Assembly (NCBI RefSeq): GCF_003931855.1
Contig: NZ_CP034248.1
Location: 62,001 to 126,000 of the forward strand
Reading direction: 5' to 3'
From: Paenibacillus lentus
GTDB lineage: Bacteria; Bacillota; Bacilli; Paenibacillales; Paenibacillaceae
Length of the DNA: 64,000 nt
Shown here in pieces: positions 26,854 through 34,409 of the stretch (position 1 is the stretch's first letter; every line of letters starts with the position of its first letter). Under the pieces are notes generated by a model. It did no database searches. It was not told where the DNA came from and saw only the letters and a program-made list of their open reading frames with translations. The position numbers and the translations under genes are program-made.

Positions 26854-26886
26854 GGTCAATCGTATCTGCTAGCATATAGATTGACC
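26854..26886 (-). terminator. terminator after the cassette 1 immunity gene
   Basis: GGTCAATC and GATTGACC pair across 17 bases and are followed on the minus strand by TTTTTC. It closes the cassette 1 toxin/immunity pair. Confidence 0.75.
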
Positions 26887-26941
26887 CAAATCATTTCCTA
26901 AGATTCGTTTATTTCACCTTTATTCTAATTATAAAAAATTA

Positions 26942-27427
26942 TTAAAACCCCCATTTAATAAGTTCATAATGGTATTCTGTTCTTTCAATACATATGCCGA
27001 AAAGTAAATTTTCATCAACTAATATGAAATCTCCATAACCTTTAGAAAACCTAGTTAAATCAAGTACATTCTCCAGATTCATAAATACCTCATTAACGTT
27101 AAGTTTTACGGCCTCAATTTCATATTCTCCAAAAAAGAAAACTCTACATTCTTTATTGAATAATGCGGTCGGCATATCCAAATTTCTTAACGCTTGTATA
27201 GACATATAGATAGTTTCTTCATTGTCCCGCCCCTGAAGAATGATTGGATTGTGATGTTTTGAAAGAGTCAGGAATACTTGTCTACAAAATGATTCGTTAG
27301 CCTCTACTTCCATAAATAGATCTTTCGGTAAACTCAAAAAGGACAATTGCTTAATTAAGTTGTTTCTTCGATTCTTCCTTTTTAAGCGCTCTATTTTTTT
27401 TATTCTATCGAAATTCAATTTAATCAC
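26942..27427 (-). CDS. probable immunity protein for cassette 1 toxin (YxiF-like)
   Basis: The 161-residue protein has a very basic N-terminal helix (RIKKIERLKRKNRRNNLIKQ), then a mixed alpha/beta body ending GICIERTEYHYELIKWGF. The basic start and the ending resemble the YxiF family of B. subtilis, an immunity partner of an LXG toxin; this is a recollection of pattern, not a proven match. Its start overlaps the toxin stop by four bases, the usual arrangement for an immunity gene. It is AT-rich compared with the upstream constant segment. Confidence 0.55.
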   Translation of the reverse strand: MIKLNFDRIKKIERLKRKNRRNNLIKQLSFLSLPKDLFMEVEANESFCRQVFLTLSKHHNPIILQGRDNEETIYMSIQALRNLDMPTALFNKECRVFFFGEYEIEAVKLNVNEVFMNLENVLDLTRFSKGYGDFILVDENLLFGICIERTEYHYELIKWGF

Positions 27428-28781
27428 CTTTTCTGAGGTTTTCCTTTCTTTTTATAGCCATCAAAATCCTCCGGAGAGTGACCCGGATATTGGTTATACC
27501 TCCCTTTTTCTAATGGGTTCCCTTTTAAGTCATCAGCACCATGAAAATGGGGACCTCTCCCAAACTTATCGTCCCTATGTTCAATAATATATTTTTTCTT
27601 CCCATCAACTTCAAACTCATATACCTTTCGATTTTCACTCGTTCCATCATGAACATAAACAGGTTTTTTATGCTGGATTGAATTAGGAATTCCAGCCCTT
27701 CTTTTTGCATCTCTAAATGCTCCATTGTGGGTTAATACCTTATTAACATCCTCTGGTTTCTTAGCATTCGTCCCAGTATCCTTACTACCCCCACGCTTCC
27801 CAGAGCCACCACTACCGCCACCGCTGGTAAAGCCAAAATGGCGGTTAAGGCCAGTAGTACCCTTGCCCTTGCTCCGCCCCTTGTTCGTGGCAATGGATAC
27901 CCAGGTGATCGCGGCGCGCATCTTGTCTCCGCCGATCTGCTCGATGAAGTTGCCGATGAATTCGATCCGGCCTCCGGCTTCCATTGCAGCTTCTATCGCC
28001 AGGCTGCGGGTATATTGCATGGCGACCTGCTGGCCGACGTTAGCCGATGTGCTTACAGCGTGGGCGAGCCTTGGATGACCAACCGACAGGCGCTGCATGG
28101 CATTCTTGATCTTCCCGAGCTGTTCGCCCAGCCCCAGATTGTTGCCCAGCTTCCGGGCTTTCGTCCACACCTTGCCGAGGTCCTGCCTCATCGGACTTGG
28201 CATCATACTGGCGGTCTTCTTCACCGCCTGGAAGGCATCCACCGCCCGGTCTACGCCCTTCATCAGCTTCTGACCTGCCTTAAACGTTTCGACGCCGCGC
28301 TTCACGAACTTGGCCCCGGTCGCCGCCCATCCGGCAAACGGAATGGCCGCCGCCGCGGACAATGCCGCGTTCGCGTAATCACCACGAGCCAGGTAGATAC
28401 CTGCGTTCACGAGGTCAGCGATCTCCCCAAACCCCGGGATCAGCCCCGCGACATCCAGGCCGACCTGAACCACATCCAGCGCTTTTTCCCAAAAGCTCTT
28501 CTTCTTCTCAGGCGGCTCTACTTCGGATACAAAAGGCGGCTCCGGTTCCGGCTCCAGATCTTCGACGTATACCGGACTTTTCTGCAATCCCTCCAGCACA
28601 ATTTCCGTACCCTGGATGTCCGTATCTCCGTCCATGACGATACTGCTGTCGCCGCACACCAGATAGATTCCAGTCTCCGCTTCGATCTTTATTTCCTTCT
28701 CCGATGCAAGCTCCAAATCCTTCTTGCTTGCCATGATTATTCCAGAGTCGCTCTGAATTAATACACCCGCCTCATCCTCCA
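27424..28781 (-). pseudogene. displaced toxin cassette 1: VgrG pre-toxin segment plus EHHH-type nuclease tip
   Basis: The 997 bases from 28781 to 27785 match the constant part of the VgrG-toxin (residues about 414-746 of that protein), but the VgrG fold itself is absent, similarity stopping abruptly at 28781. Past the Gly/Ser linker a different tip of about 120 residues begins NGAFRDAKRRAGIPNS and contains YIIEHRDD and GRGPHFHGAD. The E-H...H-x-H spacing suggests the HNH-EHHH nuclease group of Rhs-type tips. An ATG at 28734 is internal and lacks a ribosome-binding site, so the cassette is probably silent until recombined. The tip's reading frame is intact. Confidence 0.8.
27785..28781. repeat. 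constant-region repeat, displaced copy 1 (997 bp)
   Basis: Same length and orientation as 34858-35854, with only scattered substitutions (for example Phe for Leu in the LIPG(F/L)GE stretch, and Gly-Thr-Thr for Ala-Thr-Thr near the end). Confidence 0.92.
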
Positions 28782-28869
28782 GAACTTGAAATAATATTGG
28801 TAAACTTACTAATAAATGGTCGTCTTTAAGTGCAAGCTTTGATAATTAATCTCATTTTATGAATATTAG

Positions 28870-28910
28870 AAAAAAAGGCCTTGATAGAGTAATGTCACTT
28901 TATCAAGGCC
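28870..28910 (-). terminator. terminator after the CbrC-like pseudogene
   Basis: GGCCTTGATA and TATCAAGGCC form a perfect 10-bp stem followed by seven T on the minus strand. A degenerate relative (GCCTTGA...TCAAGGC) recurs at about 32334-32367. Confidence 0.85.
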
Positions 28911-28917
28911 GACTATA

Positions 28918-29232
28918 TTAATAGCTTTGAGGAATTGCATTTCTTTTTGAACAATCTAAACATTCAAATACATAGATTGCAGTATAATGTCCTATATCTT
29001 CCCAAAATGCATCTACATTTTCGATTTTCCCTTTCGACAACTGTTCTAAAATACTTAATAAATAATTCAAACCGTTCCCATCATCAGATTGCTTTTCAAG
29101 ATATTCTCTTTTCCATTCTCCAAGATATTTTGCGTAATCATTACAACAAATTGGCCAATCATTGTATTGTATCCATGGGACAGATGGTGTTTTTTTCCAG
29201 TTCAGCTATTTTAGCTTCATTTCCTTTTCCAT
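28918..29232 (-). pseudogene. CbrC-like (UPF0167) immunity gene remnant with an internal stop
   Basis: From an ATG at 29232 with GAGGAG upstream the frame runs 105 codons to a TAA but is broken by TAG at codon 9 (29206-29208). The remainder reads TPSVPWIQYNDWPICCNDYA, KYLGEWKREYLEK and YVFECLDCSKRN, matching the C-terminal half of CbrC-family proteins with W-x-x-HC/CC and C-x-x-C features. The N-terminal half is missing. CbrC homologues occur as immunity proteins beside polymorphic toxins; no cognate toxin tip remains next to it. Confidence 0.6.
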
Positions 29233-29262
29233 GTTTCTACTCCTCTTATCAAGGTCGAGATA

Positions 29263-29570
29263 TTACTGGATACCTAATCTTTCTCTATTAACCAGGTTGA
29301 CGTTCCATAATTCTTCGATCGGAACAACCGCCCTTGCGCGATCGGATATAGCGTCCCCATCTTCTACCCAATTGTTCTAGCGGAATGATTCATAGAATTT
29401 ACTTACATCCCCCAAAAAAAAGCCCAATTCAAAAAATCTGAATATTGCATATCCAGACTTTCCCACTCTAAGGTGTCAGGTGCGAGATAAAAAATTTCGC
29501 CGAGTCTGCCCTCAAAAGCCCCTCCATTCATCGCATAAAAACCACCAACTACATCATCTGCGATTAGCAA
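29263..29570 (-). pseudogene. DUF2625-like remnant with frameshift and stop
   Basis: The minus strand encodes VVGGFYAMNGGAFEG, FYLAPDTLEWESL and YSDFLNWAF, the hallmark of DUF2625 proteins, up to a run of eight T (complement of about 29412-29420). Shifting frame there continues GDVSKFYESFR, a TAG, then NWVEDGDAISDRARAVV and PIEELWNVNLVN to a TAA. The 5' half is missing and joined directly to a PoNi-like fragment. Confidence 0.65.
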
Positions 29571-29743
29571 TGATGATTAATCAAGAAATCTTGAATATTT
29601 TCTGTCTCAACTATTTTGGCAAGTCCTCCTATACTTACGTTAACAGTTTCAATTAATATCCCTATGGAGATCATCCAAAGGAAATCGATATAGCCAACTT
29701 CTTTCTTCCCTACATTCTCCAAATCAGTAATTGCATTTTCAAA
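29571..29743 (-). pseudogene. PoNi-like immunity remnant, internal fragment
   Basis: About 58 codons read FENAITDLENVGKKEVGYID then FLWMISIGILIETVNVSIGG and LAKIVETENIQDF. It aligns with the C-terminal part of the copy at 31507-31891 (GYIDLLWMISLGILIETDKR) at lower identity, so it derives from a different PoNi allele. Both ends are cut; a DUF2625-like fragment follows directly. The 160 bases to the right (29744-29903) hold nothing I recognise. Confidence 0.65.
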
Positions 29744-29903
29744 AAAGACTCACTCCTCCTTAGAACTTCAAGTTGGAATAAGCCTTTGAAAGTTAATAAG
29801 CGTATTTATCAATTTGTTTAGTGTTTGATTTGTTGGGTGTATTGTACGATCCTGTTACAACAATGTAAATACTGTAGCCCCTCGTTGTTAACATTCATGT
29901 AAT

Positions 29904-30458
29904 CTATAGTCGAGCTAAGTTAGGTCTATTAGTACTATAAATATTATATTCTTCTTTATGCCAAAATTCTTTAATTCCTATTCTTTTTAACAAATCCACT
30001 TCTTCCTTGTATATAGGATACATTCCAACCAATTGGATTGTTTTATCAGGCAATTTAATTGATGTATCGTCTTTTTCAAGAATTGAAGTTGCAAAGGTAA
30101 AGAATCCAGTCATCTCTGATTCCTTTGCTATTGGAGTATCCAAGGTAAATATGTCGCCATAAGAAAATCCCTTTAAGCCTCTAAATTCAGCAGCAAAATA
30201 GGCAACGGCTAATCCCCAACTCTCGTCTTGCGTTTCAAGACTCAAAATTAGTTCTGGTTTAGCACTTTTCCATTCATCAAATTCACCTTCTGAAAGGCCA
30301 TATGTTACTACTGTTAACATACCTTCTTCAGGCAAATCATAGTAAAAAAATACATGCACTGGGGAACTTCCATCCGATGGATCTATTTTTTTTATTACGT
30401 CTTCTTCACCAAATAGTTCTTCAAGCTTACCAATATAAAGCTCAGCACTTGTCTTCAT
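29904..30458 (-). CDS. SUFU-family immunity protein
   Basis: The 184-residue protein carries VHVFFYYDLPEEGMLTVVTY and LILSLETQDESWGLAVAYF plus FSYGDIFTLDTPIAKESEM, all typical of the Suppressor-of-fused (SUFU) domain used as immunity protein in bacterial polymorphic-toxin loci. It starts 23 bases after the stop of the cassette 2 toxin on the same strand, so it is the expected cognate immunity. The frame is intact and AT-rich. Confidence 0.85.
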   Translation of the reverse strand: MKTSAELYIGKLEELFGEEDVIKKIDPSDGSSPVHVFFYYDLPEEGMLTVVTYGLSEGEFDEWKSAKPELILSLETQDESWGLAVAYFAAEFRGLKGFSYGDIFTLDTPIAKESEMTGFFTFATSILEKDDTSIKLPDKTIQLVGMYPIYKEEVDLLKRIGIKEFWHKEEYNIYSTNRPNLARL

Positions 30459-30481
30459 ATACTACCTTCCCTTCATGCATC

Positions 30482-31201
30482 TTATGGTCCTTTATAATCA
30501 TCTGAGTGATCTTCATCCTTGTGGCTCCTATTGGAACTTGGCTTTTCTGGCCGAAAATGATCAGGATTATTGTGCTCATCTAAAAATTGTTTTCTTGAAA
30601 TTCCACGTTCTTGGGCACTTTTTCTATGTTTTCTAAATTCGAAGCCCGGTTTATGTCCCATATCCCACGACTCTTTAGGATCAATTATATCACCAGTTAA
30701 TGGATCTTTTACATTACCATCAGCATCTTTAGCATTTTCCCAAGTTTTTTCTTTGACTCCCTTTCTGAACTTGGAAGGCCGGCTATAAATATCCTTCGGT
30801 TCACGTGTACGTTTTGGTCCCTCACTTTTTAAAATTGTTGCTTGAGTCCCCCCAGCCTTACGCTGCCCACCAGAGCCACTTCCACCGCTACCACTGCTAA
30901 ATCCAAGATTACGGTTGAGATTTGTGCCCTTGCTCCGCCCCTTGTTCGTGGCGATGGATACCCAGGTGATTGCGGCGCGCATCTTGTCTCCGCCGATCTG
31001 CTCGATGAAGTTGCCGATGAATTCGATCCGGCCTCCGGCTTCCATTGCAGCTTCTATCGCTAGGCTGCGGGTATATTGCATGGCGACCTGCTGGCCGACG
31101 TTAGCCGATGTGCTTACAGCGTGGGCGAGCCTTGGATGGCCGACCGACAGGCGCTGCATGGCATTCTTGATCTTCCCGAGCTGTTCAGCGGTTATTAACA
31201 A
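30482..31201 (-). pseudogene. displaced toxin cassette 2: partial pre-toxin segment plus GH-E nuclease tip
   Basis: The first 262 bases (31186-30925) copy residues about 633-720 of the VgrG-toxin; the rest of the VgrG part is missing. After a Gly/Ser linker (GSGGSGSGGQRKAGG) the tip contains SRPSKFRKGVKEKTWENAKD, WDMGHKPGFEF and KPSSNRSHKDE. These fit the HNH/endonuclease VII GH-E group. A TTG at 31201 could open the frame but has no good ribosome-binding site. The intact tip and its SUFU partner suggest a stored rather than decayed module. Confidence 0.8.
30925..31186. repeat. constant-region repeat, displaced copy 2 (262 bp)
   Basis: Nearly identical to 34937-35198 and to the matching part of 27785-28781, same orientation. 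The right end breaks exactly after ...GAGCTGTTC, where a 13-bp hairpin begins soon after. Confidence 0.92.
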
Positions 31202-31239
31202 AATAACAAGCAGTTGCTGGATGCCGCTGCTTGTTATTT
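31201..31239. repeat. 13-bp perfect hairpin at the edge of cassette 2
   Basis: AAATAACAAGCAG and CTGCTTGTTATTT pair across 13 bases. It sits at the point where constant-region similarity ends, so it may be a terminator of a lost gene or a rearrangement scar. Confidence 0.6.
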
Positions 31240-31272
31240 GATACTCTTAATTATAATGGTTTAAGATTTAAT

Positions 31273-31490
31273 GGGTCTGTCAATAGTTTTGTGTAAACTC
31301 AATTAGAGTAACCCTTCCGAGGGGGGCGGACTGCCATTTTTAACGCAAATAGTTACTGACACAATCCGGGAAGAAGACTGAAAACTGAAGTAGCATTTGC
31401 CCCCAATTCTGGACACGACCCGTCCTTCGCTTTCACTTCATGCTTCTCGTAGCCTAAGTGCGTATCAAGTTCAGCTTCCAGCATCTTCTG
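31273..31490 (-). mobile_element. IS256-family transposase remnant
   Basis: 31273-31300 resembles an IS256-type terminal repeat (GGGTCTGTCAATAGTTTTG). On the minus strand 31490-31389 encodes AETIQKMLEAELDTHLGYEK and HEVKAKDG, typical of the N-terminal part of IS256/Mutator transposases. Most of the transposase is missing. The remnant truncates the PoNi-like gene to its right. Confidence 0.6.
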
Positions 31491-31891
31491 TATGGTCTCT
31501 GCTTCTCGACTAGCCTGCCTAATCTTTCAATGTTTCTCTTATCTGTTTCTATTAATATTCCTAAGGAAATCATCCAAAGAAGATCAATATAACCAACTTC
31601 ATCCCTTCCCACATTCTCCAAATCAGTAATTGCATTTTCAAAATCTGCTTTTATTGTTTCAATGTTGTTTCCTAAAGAGTATTTTGCCCTAATGTTCTCC
31701 ATCTCATATAGAAAGTTACTTAAGTATCTTCCCTCAATAATACTATGATTATCATTAGGATTTCTTTGAATACCATTTTTAATTTCCTCTTTTAAACTGT
31801 TAATATCCTCCCTCTTTTCTTCAATAAATTCGATATTTAATCCAATTCCTTCTCTCAATTCATCTTCATTACATAAATGATCTCGCAGCAT
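31454..31891 (-). pseudogene. PoNi-like (DUF1910/1911) immunity gene, 3'-truncated
   Basis: The open frame of 145 codons starts MLRDHLCNEDELREGIGLNI and carries RYLSNFLYEMENIRAKYSLG and GYIDLLWMISLGILIETDKR, fitting the all-helical PoNi-type immunity proteins. After LVEKQ the last 14 residues come from the IS256 remnant, so the natural C-terminal half is lost. GGAGG precedes the ATG. The matching PoNe-type toxin is absent from the window. Confidence 0.65.
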
Positions 31892-32278
31892 ATTTCAATC
31901 CTCCTTACTCTTATTAAGGCCTCAGTTTCATTAGCCACTTACTACAATTACTAGTTCCTATTGTTCATATACAAATCATCGATGTCTTAACTCTATATAT
32001 CCTCTATCGTTTCCTGAAATCGGAATACGATTTTATTATTTAAGGGTCGTTCCCCATAGATAATAGAATAAAAAAAGTCAAACACTCTCAAGCTATTTAT
32101 CATTTTATCAATTGAAAAATTAGGCTTCAGTCAATAAAAAATTCCAATTTCCCCATATACTTTATCGGACATTCTTTTCCATCTCATAAGTTAGGATTGC
32201 GGAAAACTCAAAATTAAAAGCGACCATCTATTTAATCTAGATGACCGCCCAATGAAACCTTAATCATATTTGTTTTAA
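31603..32278. repeat. 676-bp direct repeat, copy B
   Basis: Counterpart of 25632-26307. Within it the 70-codon ORF is interrupted by TGA near 32128. At the right end, 32279-32296 carries TGGTGTTAGGGAAATC, the reverse complement of the sequence following copy A (26309-26326), so a small inversion marks the junction. The bases from 32300 to 32420 hold only a degenerate hairpin. Confidence 0.88.
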
Positions 32279-32481
32279 TGGTGTTAGGGAAATCAATTAA
32301 TAAAATGGGAGAATTAATAAAACAACAAAGCCTTGACCGAGTAACGTATGTACCATCAATCAAGGCATGTTAAAAAAGTTATTATTCACTTTAATAATTT
32401 AAATTTCTATTTAGCCCCCAAATGAACTTGGACAGTACACCCCTTATTCCGATAGAATGAAATCAGTCGGAGGGGAACGCA

Positions 32482-32808
32482 ATGGAAAGAAAACGGTATG
32501 ATCTGAACTTCAAGAAAAAGGTTGTATCCAAGGGGCATGAAATCGGCAATATGACGGCAGTAGCCAGGCAGCATGATCTTGATCCGAAGATGGTGCTGCG
32601 CTGGGCAAGAGAATTGAAACGCAAGGATCTTGACGAATTGGATGGCGATGCTTTGAAGCATGCTTCATTCGTTCCTACAGCCTCAGATTATGCAGCCTTG
32701 GAGAAGGAGCACGAGAAGCTCAAGAAGCTCTATGCAGAGCAGGCGCTAGAGAGGGAAATCCTCCGTGACCTGTTAAAAAAAACGAACCCACACTTGCGGA
32801 TAAAATAG
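32482..32808 (+). CDS. IS3-family transposase OrfA
   Basis: The 108-residue DNA-binding subunit has a helix-turn-helix in GNMTAVARQHDLDPKMVLRW and a C-terminal leucine-zipper-like helix. A run of eight A (about 32775-32783) near the end is a likely -1 programmed-frameshift site; the OrfB frame is open upstream through that run, so a fused OrfAB transposase can be made. Confidence 0.9.
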   Translation: MERKRYDLNFKKKVVSKGHEIGNMTAVARQHDLDPKMVLRWARELKRKDLDELDGDALKHASFVPTASDYAALEKEHEKLKKLYAEQALEREILRDLLKKTNPHLRIK

Positions 32809-32828
32809 AAATTTCGCAGAAATACATC

Positions 32829-33740
32829 ATGCAGGGCTATTCAATCAGCCTTGTGCTGCGCATTCTGGAAGTGGAGCGTTCCACATATTATGCACATGTG
32901 AATCGCCCGAATCAGCAAACTGAGCGAATCCTCAGGAACGGTCGCTCCGCGCCTGGTTACTCATATACGCAAGACAACAAGCGAATTAGCGATGAGCAAA
33001 TCTGTGAGTGGATCATGGAGCTGTTGGCCGATGAGTACACGTCTGTCTACGGATACCGCAAGCTGACAAAGATGCTGAGGCGCCAGCACCACCTTGTGAT
33101 TAACAAGAAGAAAGTCTATCGGCTGTGCAAGAAAATGAATGTGCTTCGCCCTCAGCGGAAGCTCAAGGCCAAGCATCCGAAACGACTCGCAAATAACAAA
33201 GTCATTACCGCTTCCAATCAACTGTGGGAAACGGATATTAAGTATGGTTGGCTCGAAGGTGAACAGCGCTTTTTCTTCCTGATGAGCATCATCGATGTGT
33301 TCGACCGAGCAATTGTTGCTTATCATCATGGCTTGTCCTGCGAGGCTAAGGATCTGGTTCAAATCACGCAGGAGGCACTAATGAAGCGCCAGCTCTTTGA
33401 CAAGGCGAATCGACCAATTATTCGATCGGATAACGGTCCACAGTTCATTAGCCATCGGTTTGCGGAGGCTTGTGAACAGTTTGGAATTATCCACGAACGA
33501 ATACCGCCTAAGACGCCGAATAAGAACGCCCACATCGAGTCTTTTCACTCGATCCTTGAATCGGAATGTTACCAGCGCCACGATTTTGAGAGCTACCAAC
33601 AGGCATATAAGATCGTTAGCGGTTTTATCTACAATTACAATCGCAATCGCATCCATGGAAGCATATATGATATGTCGCCGTACGAATACATGGAAGCAGT
33701 CCGGCAAGGCAATGTAAGACCCAAGGAAATCAACGTGTAA
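32829..33740 (+). CDS. IS3-family transposase OrfB (integrase catalytic subunit)
   Basis: The 303-residue protein has an HTH_21-like start region and a DDE integrase core: first Asp in LWETDIKYGW, second in IIRSDNGPQF and Glu in NAHIESFHSILESE. All three are present, so the element looks active. The AUG at 32829 may be secondary to frameshifting from orfA. Confidence 0.92.
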   Translation: MQGYSISLVLRILEVERSTYYAHVNRPNQQTERILRNGRSAPGYSYTQDNKRISDEQICEWIMELLADEYTSVYGYRKLTKMLRRQHHLVINKKKVYRLCKKMNVLRPQRKLKAKHPKRLANNKVITASNQLWETDIKYGWLEGEQRFFFLMSIIDVFDRAIVAYHHGLSCEAKDLVQITQEALMKRQLFDKANRPIIRSDNGPQFISHRFAEACEQFGIIHERIPPKTPNKNAHIESFHSILESECYQRHDFESYQQAYKIVSGFIYNYNRNRIHGSIYDMSPYEYMEAVRQGNVRPKEINV

Positions 33741-33863
33741 GGCATGATCGTCATCAGATGAAAAACTATGAAACATCGAGCGATTCTATGCAATCATTCG
33801 AATAAGAGGTGCTGTGTCCAATATTAGGGGGTTAACCCGATTTGTTAAAACTCTAATTTTCAT

Positions 33864-34388
33864 TTAACCATTTAAGTCCTTAAAGTACTTTAGTTCTTCT
33901 CTATTATAATCTATCATAGACAAGAAAAATTCTTTAAAATTATCAAATCTATCTATCTCCTCTCCTGCAAACCAAATTACTTGTCCAGGATTAGAAGAAT
34001 TTAATTTGGTTATTACAAATAAGTCCTTATCAATTTTTGTCACTGCAATCGGCAAAAGTTCATCTCTCGGAACTCCACATTCAAATATTACCGAATCTTC
34101 TATTGCATTAAGTATATTTACTGCATAATCCATATCAGAAGAAGAAACAAGCTCATTTGTACCAAATAAATCGACAGATTGATAAAAAGATTTCCACCCA
34201 TTTGCATATTTCAAGAATTCTTTATATTCCGAATCTAAATGATATCCAAGGTGTTGCTCGGTTTTTATTAGAAGTTCTTCAGAGGCAGCAACTTCTGGTA
34301 AATGGTATTCCCACAAGCCCTCTTCATCATACTTTTCCATATCTTGTTTAACTAAAATCATTATTGCTATTGTTTCAATCCAATTCAT
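33864..34388 (-). CDS. SUKH (SMI1/KNR4) family immunity protein
   Basis: The 174-residue acidic protein has the SUKH pattern: LLIKTEQHLGYHLDSEYKEF, LKYANGWKSF and VDLFGTNEL, followed by strands ending QVIWFAGEEIDRF. SUKH proteins neutralise diverse nuclease toxins. It starts 21 bases after the VgrG-toxin stop on the same strand, making it the presumed cognate immunity. The IS3 element begins about 40 bases beyond its stop. It is AT-rich compared with the spike gene. Confidence 0.85.
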   Translation of the reverse strand: MNWIETIAIMILVKQDMEKYDEEGLWEYHLPEVAASEELLIKTEQHLGYHLDSEYKEFLKYANGWKSFYQSVDLFGTNELVSSSDMDYAVNILNAIEDSVIFECGVPRDELLPIAVTKIDKDLFVITKLNSSNPGQVIWFAGEEIDRFDNFKEFFLSMIDYNREELKYFKDLNG

Positions 34389-34409
34389 TATTCTACCTCC
34401 CTGTTAAAT

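Larger units (their letters stand above)
32429..33820 (+). mobile_element. IS3-family insertion sequence (IS150-like)
   Basis: The element ends are imperfect inverted repeats: left TGGACAGTACACCCCTTATT and right (reverse complement) TGGACACAGCACCTCTTATT. The similarity extends outward (CCCCCAAAT against CCCCCTAAT), so the true ends may be 32413 and 33836. No clear target duplication was seen. It carries two overlapping-frame genes in IS3 style and lies between the SUKH immunity gene and copy B. Confidence 0.85.

Noticed and set aside
25632..32278. CRISPR array
   Set aside because: The repeats are long (hundreds of bases) and coding, with no short regularly spaced units.
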